From Gammaproteobacteria bacterium (GTDB taxonomy: Bacteria > Pseudomonadota > Gammaproteobacteria > Steroidobacterales > XN24), in NCBI GenBank assembly GCA_020341735.1, contig CP070833.1:2066707-2130706 (forward strand): a stretch of DNA of 64,000 bases. The letters are read 5' to 3'. The notes beneath the pieces are model-generated. The model saw only the letters and a list, made by a program, of their open reading frames with translations, had not been told where the DNA came from and ran no database searches. Shown piece by piece: positions 52,626 to 60,410 of this stretch. Each line of letters opens with the position of its first letter. The stretch's first letter is position 1. A program made the translations under genes and the position numbers.

Positions 52626-53956
52626 AAGAGTGCAGCAAACGCATCTCGGGTAAGGTTTTCGGGACCAGCCTCGGAGACGTGAACGTCATCCTCGATGCGG
52701 ATGCCACCGTAGGGCATGAGGTTAGATACGAGACCCCAGTCGACCGCCCTGCCCTCGGCCTTAGAGCGCAGAGGCTCCAGCAGCTGCCTGATGAAGTAGA
52801 CGCCCGGTTCAATAGTGAAGACATTGCCGACGCTGACCGGGCGTAGATTGCGCAGGAAGGGAAACGACGGAGGCTGATCGATCACAGTGCCTTTCGGATC
52901 TGAATTCTTGCCGCCGACGTCGTGGACCTGGAGACCGATATGGTGGCCCAGACCATGCGGAAAAAAGACCGAAGTCACCCCACTTTCCAGCATCGCCTCC
53001 GGAGTCATATCGACGATGAGGAAGCGCTTCAATAATTCGGCAATCGACAGATGCATCGCCGCATGCAGATCGATATAGGACATGCCGACTTCTATCGACG
53101 CGATCAGCGAATGCTGGGCTTCATCCAACTGCTCCGTCAACTCGGAAAACAACCCATCCGCCGCCGCGTAAGTTCGCGTGATGTCCGCCGCGTAGCCTAG
53201 ATAATCAGCCCCGGCGTCGATAAGAAAGGACAGAGATTCCGGCGGTGCTTGCGTGTCGTAAACGTCGTAATGCAGTGTTGCGCCATGCTCGTTGAACGCA
53301 ACGATGTTGGGATAAGGCAGTCTGGTCTCGGACTGCCTAACGGCCGCCATGTAGGCGAGATGGGCATCCAGCTCGGCCTCCCCCGCTCGGAAGGACTGCA
53401 ACGCAGCCCGGTGTCCGGCGACAGCGATCCGGTTGGCCCGCCGCATACACTCGACTTCATACGGCGTCTTCACCGTGCGATGAAAGTCCAGCGCGCTGAC
53501 CAGAGCATCCGGGTTGATGCCCCCAAAACCCCTGCTCTGCACGTCTGCGCTCGGCTCACCCAGGAATGCCCAGCGTGATAGGGATCCGGGCAAGGCTTCG
53601 GCAGCCGCGACGCTGGTCGAGACACAATCCACATCGAAGTGGTCAGTCCAGATTCCGGACGGCGGCGTTGGGGAGACGTGCCAATAATCTTCCGGCTGGT
53701 GACATATCAGACGTGGGCGGTGTCCCGGCCTGATGACGAGATAGGAACTCGTGTGATCTCCGCACGGGATCCATTGGCGATATCCGGGGCTGACCCGAAA
53801 GGGATGAAACTGGTCATCCCCGAATACTGCACAGGGAGACCCTGAGGCCAGAACGACACCGTCCCAACCGGCCTCCTCGAGTAGGGACTCATAGTGAGTT
53901 ACCAGGTAGGCGTGATGATCGGCATAAAGCCGCTCTAGCAACCCATCTTTTTCCAC
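52622..53956 (-). CDS. pepQ: Xaa-Pro dipeptidase PepQ-like
   Basis: A 444-residue M24 metallopeptidase, the same size as E. coli PepQ, that cleaves dipeptides with C-terminal proline. Metal ligands are visible in order: DAGADYLGYAADITRT (two Asp), H in HGLGHHIGLQVHDVGG, Glu in F-T-I-E-P-G-V-Y and Glu in GGIRIEDDVHV. The N-terminal domain with W-D-G-V-V-L-A-S-G and DQFHPFRVSP is typical. GTG 53956 is the start. The 430 bases upstream are occupied by a broken acetyltransferase gene. Confidence 0.92.
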   Translation of the reverse strand: MEKDGLLERLYADHHAYLVTHYESLLEEAGWDGVVLASGSPCAVFGDDQFHPFRVSPGYRQWIPCGDHTSSYLVIRPGHRPRLICHQPEDYWHVSPTPPSGIWTDHFDVDCVSTSVAAAEALPGSLSRWAFLGEPSADVQSRGFGGINPDALVSALDFHRTVKTPYEVECMRRANRIAVAGHRAALQSFRAGEAELDAHLAYMAAVRQSETRLPYPNIVAFNEHGATLHYDVYDTQAPPESLSFLIDAGADYLGYAADITRTYAAADGLFSELTEQLDEAQHSLIASIEVGMSYIDLHAAMHLSIAELLKRFLIVDMTPEAMLESGVTSVFFPHGLGHHIGLQVHDVGGKNSDPKGTVIDQPPSFPFLRNLRPVSVGNVFTIEPGVYFIRQLLEPLRSKAEGRAVDWGLVSNLMPYGGIRIEDDVHVSEAGPENLTRDAFAALL

Positions 53957-53989
53957 GATCTGACGCCTCTAACGGGGAGTTGGACTCTA

Positions 53990-54390
53990 TCACGCTTCGA
54001 CAGTGGCCGAATCACCATCAACGGGCTGCTCGAACCACGCAACGTCGCAGTAGTGTCCGAACTTAGAACCCACCTGGCCCCAGGTGCCTAATAATCAAGA
54101 TAGAGGGTCGTCTCGACTGAACTGTCTTACGTGGGCCTGAAGCGTAGCTCTGTACTGCAGGCGTAACCATGAATGCTGGTCTCATTCTCCGCGACAAACA
54201 GGATTTGCGGCCCACGCGTGCTGAATTACGACAGCCATTCGGCACGTTGCTCCAACGACCAGACTTCCGCGTCGAAGGTCGGGTAGGACGTTTCCACTCA
54301 ATGGTTGTAGATCGCCGACAGTCTCTCCAGATCAGCTTGATCTCCGGGGCGAATTCTCAGCCCTGCCCGAGACACGTCTACATCGCTCAT
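53990..54390 (-). pseudogene. Broken PAT-type GNAT acetyltransferase gene
   Basis: Read on the minus strand from ATG 54390, one frame gives RIRPGDQADLERLSAIYNH, stop, VETSYPTFDAEVWSLEQR, A-E-W-L-S, stop, FSTRGPQILFVAENE with I-H-G-Y-A, then ELRFRPT, stop, DSSVETTLYLDY, stop. Stops fall at 54300, 54228, 54129 and 54090 (first base, minus). After a frame change near 54062 the C-terminus S-K-F-G-H-Y-C-D-V-A-W-F-E-Q appears and ends at TGA 53992-53990. This is the phosphinothricin-acetyltransferase pattern (IYNHYV, then KFGxYxDVxWFE) with about 45 middle residues deleted. Its ATG still overlaps the TauE-like stop (ATGA), so it was once part of that operon. Confidence 0.85.
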
Positions 54391-55169
54391 ATCAACCCCG
54401 TGGCGAGAGCAGTGCCGGTCAGCAGTAGCAACACCCCGGTCACGCGACGGATGCCCTCCATTGTGGTCTTGTGCAACAAACGCTTGCCGGCGTAAGACCC
54501 GGCAAAAGCCGCCAGTGTGACGGCCACCAAGGGCCTGGCGTCCGCAGCGTTCTGCAGGCCGGAAGACATAAACGCGCCTCCATAGACAAGCACCCTCGTC
54601 GCATCGACCACGACAGCGATAGCAGCCTGTGTACCTGCCCAGGCCCCCGGCGAAAGACCGAGAGGACCCAAGAACGCGGCCCTGAACGCCCCCTGATGTC
54701 CCGACAGGCCGCCAAAGAAACCTGAGACGATTCCGCCCAGCGGTAGCCAGCGCCTGTTGATCTGCAATCGTTTCACCACCGCCGACAACTCCAGCCAGGC
54801 GAAGAACAAGATAAGCATCCCCAAAGCAGACTTGATGGCCGTTACTTCGCCGTTAAGCGCACCCAGTTGCCACGATAGTGAACCACTCAGTTCCGCCAGG
54901 TGGGTCAGGAGCCTCGCTCCCGGAATCGCCGCCAGCACAGCCGGAAAACCAAACACGAACAATACGCGGCGGTCGACATTGCGCCACAGCAGGGTGAGCT
55001 TGAAGAGATTGTTAAGCCCGTGAACTACGGCTGTTGCCGCGACCGCGGCCAATGGCGGGAAAACGAGAGCGAAAGCCGGCAGCAGCAACGTGCCCAGACC
55101 GAAGCCGGTAAAGAGAGTGAAAAACGCGACCAGGAAGGCCGCGAACATCAGCAGTGCGGTACCGAGCAC
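54387..55169 (-). CDS. TauE/SafE (TSUP) family membrane transporter
   Basis: A 260-residue protein with about eight hydrophobic helices in two related halves; each half holds the family's glycine-rich turn (FTLFTGFGLGTLLLPA in the first and GGIVSGFFGGLSGHQGAF in the second). Members export sulfite, sulfoacetate or other organosulfur anions, or take up related compounds; the substrate here is not known. GTG 55169 or ATG 55148 could be the start. The next gene in the operon is a broken GNAT gene. Confidence 0.88.
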   Translation of the reverse strand: MLGTALLMFAAFLVAFFTLFTGFGLGTLLLPAFALVFPPLAAVAATAVVHGLNNLFKLTLLWRNVDRRVLFVFGFPAVLAAIPGARLLTHLAELSGSLSWQLGALNGEVTAIKSALGMLILFFAWLELSAVVKRLQINRRWLPLGGIVSGFFGGLSGHQGAFRAAFLGPLGLSPGAWAGTQAAIAVVVDATRVLVYGGAFMSSGLQNAADARPLVAVTLAAFAGSYAGKRLLHKTTMEGIRRVTGVLLLLTGTALATGLI

Positions 55170-55266
55170 GACGCTAGAGGTTCCCGTTGCCGATAGCGGG
55201 TGTCATCAGATTGCGATCATGGTCCTAAGAGCCTCGTTCCCTGCTAGCAGTCGCGCATTGACTCTC

Positions 55267-55605
55267 TTACGAGACAATCCCGGGGCGGACCGCCTCAATC
55301 TGCAGATCGGCCCATGCCACGGTGGTCAGCCCCAGAATCGCCGCGCAATCGGCCAGCTCTATCTTGTTCGCTTTCCCATCCCCCCAACGCTGCGCTCCCG
55401 GACCCTGAGTGGCCCTGAAATCCGCGCAGTAATTGAACCATAGACCCCGCATCGACAAAATCCCCTCGCGCTGCAGCAATTTCGCAACGCGACGTCTCAG
55501 GAAGTCCGGATCGCCCGACTATGCAGCAGGTTTCGGAATACGATCCCGGACTGTGGCGAACCAATCACCCACCCTGATCGCCGGTGCGTCCAGGACAAAA
55601 AAAGG
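55267..55605 (-). pseudogene. Possible gene remnant of unrecognised family
   Basis: Between the TauE-like gene and the DsrE gene (55170-55677) the minus strand carries a frame that reads FFVLDAPAIRVGDWFATVRD and R-I-P-K-P-A-A, one TAG, then S-G-D-P-D-F-L-R-R-R-V-A-K-L-L-Q-R-E-G-I-L-S and R-G-L-W-F-N-Y-C-A-D-F-R before ending at TAA 55269. The composition looks like real protein and only one stop interrupts it, but I do not recognise it and there is no good start or ribosome site. It could be chance in G+C-rich DNA. I see nothing else in this interval except the DsrE promoter. Confidence 0.25.
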
Positions 55606-55634
55606 GCTGCCGGAGTGGTGAATTTTGATACTGC

Positions 55635-55643
55635 TGATATATT
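55635..55643 (+). promoter_or_regulatory. Extended -10 promoter of the DsrE gene
   Basis: TGATATATT is a TGn extension plus TATATT (55638-55643). Transcription would start near 55650, 28 bases before the ATG at 55678; this rules out the longer frame that opens at 55615. Confidence 0.5.
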
Positions 55644-55677
55644 CAGGGTTCGAGGTCAGGTCATGAGGGGAAGGGAA

Positions 55678-56163
55678 ATGAGAGTGATATCAATGATTCG
55701 GATTGCCGCTATCGTACTCGCGGCATCGCTTTTGGGGGGGCAAGCGCTGGCCGGGGAAGGCTACGGCAAGCAGAAGGTCGTCTACCACATCAACTACGAC
55801 AACCCGAAGATGCAGGCAGGCGCGATGCGCAATGTGCAGAATCACATTAACGCCGTCGGCGCTGAGAATCTCGAGTTGAAAGTGGTCGTCCACGGCAATG
55901 GACTGGCGCTGCTGCTGGAGCCCGATTCGCTAGATCATCTGCCGAAGTTCAAGCACGCCAATGCTACCGAAGAGATGGCTGCGAAGATCGACGGTCTCAA
56001 GGAACAGGGCGTTTCTTTCTCGGTCTGCCAGAATACTATCAACGGCCGCAAGGTAGACATCGAGAACGATCTGTATAACGTGGAGCCAGAGGACATCGTG
56101 CCAAGCGGTGTCGCCGAAGTGGCACGCCTTCAGGCGTTGGGGTATTCGTACATCAAGCCCTGA
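55678..56163 (+). CDS. Exported DsrE/DsrF-like protein
   Basis: A 161-residue protein with a signal peptide (about residues 1-24, after basic MRVISMIR, cleavage near A-L-A-G). The mature part has the DsrE fold: a start K-V-V-Y-H-I-N-Y-D, VKNH-type helix, here VQNHINAVGAENLELKVVVH, and a single late cysteine (F-S-V-C-Q-N-T) at the sulfur-carrier position. Periplasmic DsrE proteins are common beside sulfur or copper genes, and roles are poorly known. GGGGAAGGG precedes the ATG. A strong terminator follows, so it is a single-gene transcript. Confidence 0.85.
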   Translation: MRVISMIRIAAIVLAASLLGGQALAGEGYGKQKVVYHINYDNPKMQAGAMRNVQNHINAVGAENLELKVVVHGNGLALLLEPDSLDHLPKFKHANATEEMAAKIDGLKEQGVSFSVCQNTINGRKVDIENDLYNVEPEDIVPSGVAEVARLQALGYSYIKP

Positions 56164-56184
56164 CCGGTTGGCGCAAACCGACAG

Positions 56185-56218
56185 AGCTCGGGCTGGCGCG
56201 ATCAGCCCGAGCTTTTTT
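56185..56218 (+). terminator. Rho-independent terminator of the DsrE gene
   Basis: AGCTCGGGCT (56185-56194), a nine-base loop and AGCCCGAGCT (56204-56213) form a perfect ten-base stem followed by six T. It lies 22 bases after the stop codon. Confidence 0.9.
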
Positions 56219-56286
56219 CTGTCCGGATCGGCATCCGGCGCCCTTACGCTGCAACATTCTTTTGTTCCGCGGCGGAGCCTGCTCCG

Positions 56287-57357
56287 TTAACGACTTGCCC
56301 GCGGCGGCGGTAACGAAAGTCGGCAGACATGTCCCATGACAATGCTGCCCATGAACAGGCTGCCACCCAGATCGTTGGCGCTGGTGACGCTGTAACAACG
56401 CCCACTCGTATCCTTCAGGCTGTAAACGACGTCACGCTCGACGTCTATCGCCAAGACCCACGCAACGGGGGGCAGGTCGACTTCGGTAAAGGCTGCGGGC
56501 AGTCGCATAAGGATCGATCTCAGCAGTGGCTTGCCGGCAAGATTTTCCATTTTCTCCTGCCGTGGGGACGGTAGAGCTATCCAGAACAGCCTGTCTCCGT
56601 CGAATGACAGGTTGTCGGGATAACCCGGCAGACCAGCGACGAAAATCTCAGACTCACCCGCACGCGGGCCTTTCAGCCATAGTCGTTGTATCCGCCGGAG
56701 CCACGTTTCTGACACAAGTACGAAAGCGTCATCCGGGCCCAAGGCTACTCCGTTGGCGAACATCAGGCCGTCGAGTCTTACAGTCACCTCGCTGGTCTTC
56801 GGATCGTAGCTCAGGAGTCGGCCGGTGGCGCGACCCTCCATCATGTCCAGCTTCCAGTTCCCCTGATCGAACCGCCGCGAGGCATCGCTGAACCAGATAG
56901 TGCCGTCGGCCGCGATGTCAAGGTCATCAACGAACTTCATCGGTTCGCCGTCCACTTCGAAAGCCAGGATCCGGATCGCGCCATCCGGATCGATGGACAA
57001 CAGCCCCTTGAAGGCATCCGCGACGATCAGGTTGCCCTGGGAGTCGAACTGCATTCCCAACGGACGGCCGCCCGTATCGGCGAACTCCTCCCACTGGTAT
57101 CCCCGGAACCGCAGGATGCGGCCATCCTGCAAGCCGGTGTAGAAGTCGCCGCCAGGGCCACGAGTCACATCCTCCGGTCCGGGGCCTACCCCGCCCGCCA
57201 GTATCTCGGCGACTCCCAATACGTCGTCGGCCGCGAAAGTGACTTTGTCGGGAACGATGCCCGGCCGCCACGAGACCGGATCGATCGGCACCGGCCATGC
57301 CAACAGATAGGCTGCGATCAATACGAGCAGAACTGCAGAGAATTTGATCCACTTCAT
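56287..57357 (-). CDS. SMP-30 / strictosidine-synthase-like beta-propeller, membrane anchored
   Basis: A 356-residue protein with one N-terminal membrane helix (about residues 5-23) and a six-bladed propeller in the strictosidine-synthase-like group: GPEDVTRGPGGDFYTGLQDG, the D-A-F-K-G-L segment, FVDDLDIAADGTIWFSDAS, FANGVALGPDDAFVLVSET and PGYPDNLSFDGDRLFWIALP are the blade strands. Bacterial members are thought to be lactonases or esterases; the Ca-binding Glu and Asn of such enzymes are kept. The ATG overlaps the stop of the small gene upstream by four bases. Substrate unknown. Confidence 0.85.
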   Translation of the reverse strand: MKWIKFSAVLLVLIAAYLLAWPVPIDPVSWRPGIVPDKVTFAADDVLGVAEILAGGVGPGPEDVTRGPGGDFYTGLQDGRILRFRGYQWEEFADTGGRPLGMQFDSQGNLIVADAFKGLLSIDPDGAIRILAFEVDGEPMKFVDDLDIAADGTIWFSDASRRFDQGNWKLDMMEGRATGRLLSYDPKTSEVTVRLDGLMFANGVALGPDDAFVLVSETWLRRIQRLWLKGPRAGESEIFVAGLPGYPDNLSFDGDRLFWIALPSPRQEKMENLAGKPLLRSILMRLPAAFTEVDLPPVAWVLAIDVERDVVYSLKDTSGRCYSVTSANDLGGSLFMGSIVMGHVCRLSLPPPRASR

Positions 57358-57572
57358 TCGGAGGATCCTCCTCTATCTTCGCGTTCAAGCCTGCGGCGGA
57401 GAAACGCCGCAATGACGATATCTCCCGCCCCGGCGAGGATCATCGCGATTCCGATCATGGGCCGCTCGACAAACAGCCACACGAACAGTCCCGCTACGGC
57501 CAGTGCGTAACCGATCGCACGAGTCATGCCGGCCACCTTTTCCCGCGCTTCCCGCGTCGCCCGGTCAGTCAT
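57354..57572 (-). CDS. Small membrane protein with two helices
   Basis: A 72-residue protein with a basic, polar start (MTDRATREAREKVAGMTRA), two hydrophobic segments (about 21-38 and 42-58) separated by a short E-R-P-M turn, and a charged tail. The ATG at 57572 overlaps the end of the broken GNAT gene (ATGA), and its own stop overlaps the propeller gene (ATGA), which supports it as a real operon member. I do not recognise the family. Confidence 0.6.
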   Translation of the reverse strand: MTDRATREAREKVAGMTRAIGYALAVAGLFVWLFVERPMIGIAMILAGAGDIVIAAFLRRRLEREDRGGSSE

Positions 57573-58053
57573 CGTCTGCACACCCTATATTGACGTCGAT
57601 CGATCGTATACACGCCATGGATCATGTCACGGAATTCGACATCGCGCCCGTGCAGCAATCCGTTCTTGAGGGCGACTCGCTGTGAGGCAGTTTTATCAGG
57701 GCGCATGAGCGAGACGATGCGCTCATGCCGAGACTCCAGGAATGCATAGCCCAGCAGGGTTCTTGAGGCCCCCATTGCGATTCCATGCCCGCGAAATTCC
57801 GTGAGCAAATGATAGTCCACTTCGACCTTGATGCCGTGCCCAAGTCGTTGCCGAAATAGACCGCAGATTCCGCAGAACTGACCGGCCCTGCGTCACTCCA
57901 CAGCCAGAAATCCATAGGGCCCGCCTCCCCGATGTATCGGGTCATGATACGCACCTTATCGAGCCATTGAAGCCCGACTACAGATGCACGATCTGAATTT
58001 CTCAGACGACGAAGATCAAGCCTGTTGGATTGAATGATGCAGTCCTCGGGCAC
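57569..58053 (-). pseudogene. Broken RimJ/RimL-type GNAT acetyltransferase gene
   Basis: From GTG 58053 the first frame gives CIIQSNRLDLRRLRNSDRAS and, after 15 residues, M-T-R-Y-I-G-E; a +1/-1 shift near 57920-57930 is needed to continue as G-G-P-Y-G-F-L-A-V-E, then TGA (57895-57893), then AGQFCGICGLFRQ, VEVDYHLLTEFRGHGIAMGA, R-T-L-L-G-Y-A-F, RIVSLMRPDKTASQRVALKN with G-L at the end. That order (LRRL..D, R-Y-I-G, GxCGL, Y-x-L, R-G-x-G-x-A, S-L-I-R-P, S-x-x-V-x-x-K-N-G) is GNAT acetyltransferase. One frameshift and one stop therefore break it. Its end overlaps the small membrane gene (ATGA). Sequencing error cannot be excluded. Confidence 0.82.
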
Positions 58054-58116
58054 CGTTGGCCTCCCGGAATTGTTCGACACTCGCCCGGTCCGTTGCGGCG
58101 ACTGGCCGTGAGCGCA

Positions 58117-58146
58117 TTGGACGCATCGGGCCTTGTCGCCTAGGAT
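58117..58146 (+). promoter_or_regulatory. Possible promoter of fhs
   Basis: TTGGAC (58117-58122), 18 bases, then TAGGAT (58141-58146); each hexamer matches consensus at about four of six bases. The leader before fhs would be near 28 bases. Confidence 0.4.
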
Positions 58147-58180
58147 TTCCGCCACAACAACCATAACCCGGAGCAAGTCA

Positions 58181-59818
58181 ATGAGCGGAACTCGACCCAT
58201 CCAGGAAGTCGCCGCGCAACTCGGCATCACCGAAGACCACCTGCTTCCCTACGGCACGGACAAAGCCAAAGTCAGGCTAGAGGCGCGGGAAGCGAGTGGC
58301 CGAGCGCCTGGAAAATTGATCCTCGTTTCCGCTATCACGCCGACGGGAGCCGGCGAAGGCAAGACAACCACCACTATCGGTCTGGCGCAGGGCATGGCCA
58401 GACTGGGGCTCAATACCTGCATCGCCCTCCGGGAACCGTCACTGGGTCCGACCTTCGGCATGAAGGGCGGTGCCACCGGCGGAGGCAAATCGGTACTGGT
58501 ACCCGGCGAGGACATCAACCTGCACTTCACCGGAGACCTGCACGCGATCACGGCAGCTCACAATCTGCTGGCGGCACTTTTGGACAACCACATCCATCGG
58601 AACAAGCCGCCGCATCTGGATCCTCGACGGATACTGTGGCCGAGGGTAATGGATCTTAACGATCGTTCGCTCCGGCACCTGGTGGTCGGTCTCGGCGGCG
58701 CGCTTCAGGGTATCCCGCGCGAAACACGCTTCGAGATCACTCCAGCGTCCGAGGTCATGGCTGCGCTTTGTCTGGCAGAAGGACATGATGACCTGCGGTC
58801 CCGGCTCGAGCGGCTGATCGTCGCAGAGACAGATAACGGCAAGCCGTTCACAGCAGCCGAGCTGGGTGCCGTAGGATCGATGATGATCCTTCTTCGGGAT
58901 GCGGTGCTACCCAATCTCGTCCAGACTCGCGAGGGAGTGCCGGCATTCGTCCACGGCGGGCCCTTCGCCAACATCGCCCACGGCTGTAATTCGATCCTGG
59001 CGACAAAAATGGCGATGGCCCACGCAGACTGGACCGTGACCGAGGCCGGCTTTGGTTTCGACCTGGGCGGCGAAAAGTTTTTCGATATCAAGTGTGCCTC
59101 TGCGGGCCTCGACACGGCCGCGGTAGTCCTCGTAGCGACAGTGCGCGCCCTCAAGCGTCATGGGGGTATTCCCAAGGATCGTCTGACGGAGCCCGATGCC
59201 GAGGCGGTTCGCTGGGGCCTGGGGAACCTGCGCAAGCATGTGGAGTCAGTGCGGATATTTCAGGAGACGCCGATCGTTGCCATCAACCGATTTGCCACGG
59301 ATTCAGATGAGGAAATCGCCGTCATCCGCGAAGCCTGCGACGATATGCGGGTCCCCAATGCCGTCGCAGATCATTTCCGGGATGGTGGCGATGGCGCGGT
59401 CGCGCTGGCCGAAGCTGTCGTCAAGCATGCGGAACAGGAATCCAGACCTTTCGATCCGCTCTACGCCTGGTCGGAACCGGTCAAGGAAAAGCTTCATCGT
59501 ATCGCCAGTGCAATGTACGGAGCCGCTCACGTCACTTACGGGTATCCGGCAGAGCAAGACATCGACCGTATCGAACGCTTGGGTTATGCGAACCTGCCCT
59601 TGTGTGTTGCCAAGACTCCGCTGTCTTTTACGGGTGACGCGAAGATCGCGGGTCGTCCGAGAGACTTCGAACTGAAGATCCGTCGGGTGCTACTGTCCGC
59701 CGGCGCTGGCTATCTCGTTCCTATGGTGGGCGACATCGTCAGAATGCCTGGACTTCCCGCGGATCCGCAGGCCGTCCGCATGGATCTGAAGGACGGGAAG
59801 ATCATCGGCATGACTTGA
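58181..59818 (+). CDS. fhs: Formate-tetrahydrofolate ligase
   Basis: A 545-residue ATP-dependent enzyme that loads formate on tetrahydrofolate to give 10-formyl-THF. The P-loop is TPTGAGEGKTTTTIGLAQG, with E-P-S-L-G-P-T-F-G-M-K-G-G-A-T-G-G-G following and F-V-H-G-G-P-F-A-N-I-A-H-G-C-N-S and TEAGFGFDLGGEKFFDIKC downstream. ATG 58181 has GGAG nine bases upstream; the longer frame starts before the promoter -10. No folD or purU neighbour is seen. In this genome it could recover formate made by HutG. Confidence 0.96.
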   Translation: MSGTRPIQEVAAQLGITEDHLLPYGTDKAKVRLEAREASGRAPGKLILVSAITPTGAGEGKTTTTIGLAQGMARLGLNTCIALREPSLGPTFGMKGGATGGGKSVLVPGEDINLHFTGDLHAITAAHNLLAALLDNHIHRNKPPHLDPRRILWPRVMDLNDRSLRHLVVGLGGALQGIPRETRFEITPASEVMAALCLAEGHDDLRSRLERLIVAETDNGKPFTAAELGAVGSMMILLRDAVLPNLVQTREGVPAFVHGGPFANIAHGCNSILATKMAMAHADWTVTEAGFGFDLGGEKFFDIKCASAGLDTAAVVLVATVRALKRHGGIPKDRLTEPDAEAVRWGLGNLRKHVESVRIFQETPIVAINRFATDSDEEIAVIREACDDMRVPNAVADHFRDGGDGAVALAEAVVKHAEQESRPFDPLYAWSEPVKEKLHRIASAMYGAAHVTYGYPAEQDIDRIERLGYANLPLCVAKTPLSFTGDAKIAGRPRDFELKIRRVLLSAGAGYLVPMVGDIVRMPGLPADPQAVRMDLKDGKIIGMT

Positions 59819-59852
59819 TGGTAGCGACGATGTCGGAGTGACGATAACGACA

Positions 59853-59935
59853 AAAAAGACTTCACTTAATTGCTATAAAACAATAATTTAAAAACTTTAC
59901 TTAAGATTGTTTATGAAATTTTCAAGAAGAGAAAA
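59853..59935. other. A+T-rich spacer between convergent genes
   Basis: About 80 bases that are strongly A+T-rich compared with the surroundings, between the ends of fhs and the methyltransferase-like gene. It holds an inverted pair AAACAAT (59878-59884) and ATTGTTT (59906-59912) and a repeated ACTTAA. No G+C-rich terminator stem is seen. It may act as a simple transcription-end region or a protein-binding site. Confidence 0.5.
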
Positions 59936-60410
59936 AGCGCGGGAAGAACCGGCCGGTTCGCGACGCATAGTCTCGCCAGGCCTGACCAAACTGATGTTCC
60001 ATCTCCCGCTCCTCTTTGCGTATCACGTAGTGCCACAACGGGTGCAACGACAGAGCCCACGCGACGAAGGCCCAGTGGCCAAGATAGATTGCAAAGCCGA
60101 AATCGAACCAGCTGAGGAAAGATGCGTATAGAGGGTGACGGACGTATCTGAAAGGTCCTGTCGTGCACAGCCGGTGACCCCTCTCTTTTGGCCTCAAGGT
60201 CTTCACGCTCCACCAAACCAGCAGGAACGCGCCTACGACTCCTACGTTGAGCGCGACGGTCTTCGTCATCTGCGAGACCTGCATCCAGCCACCCGGCGTC
60301 TCGCGGGCCAGCAAGACCGCGACGAACAGAAGACCGACCGAGAGAACCGACCCGTAGGGTCCGACACCGAAAAGCCGCTGAACGGCGCTTTGTTTCTTTT
60401 TCCCCGCCAT
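59922..60410 (-). CDS. Isoprenylcysteine/phospholipid methyltransferase-like membrane protein
   Basis: A 162-residue membrane protein with about four helices and the C-terminal SAM-binding signature of the ICMT/PEMT superfamily: GPFRYVRHPLYASFL, then K-E-E-R-E-M-E-H-Q-F-G-Q-A-W-R-D-Y. The methyl acceptor could be a lipid or a small molecule. The ATG at 60410 has GGAG seven bases upstream and overlaps the stop of the upstream 550-residue gene (ATGA), so the two proteins are made together. Confidence 0.85.
   Translation of the reverse strand: MAGKKKQSAVQRLFGVGPYGSVLSVGLLFVAVLLARETPGGWMQVSQMTKTVALNVGVVGAFLLVWWSVKTLRPKERGHRLCTTGPFRYVRHPLYASFLSWFDFGFAIYLGHWAFVAWALSLHPLWHYVIRKEEREMEHQFGQAWRDYASRTGRFFPRFFSS

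Noticed and set aside
54030-54075. Sequence around CGCAGTAGTGTCCGAACTTAG considered as an insertion-sequence end
   Set aside because: No matching inverted end, target duplication or transposase; it is part of the pseudogene C-terminus.
54071-54086. CACCTGG-CC-CCAGGTG hairpin, considered as terminator
   Set aside because: No T-run on either side, and it lies at the deletion junction of the GNAT pseudogene; probably incidental.
54169-54495. A 108-codon plus-strand frame in the interval upstream of pepQ
   Set aside because: It runs opposite the GNAT pseudogene and into the TauE-like gene; the minus strand explains the sequence better.
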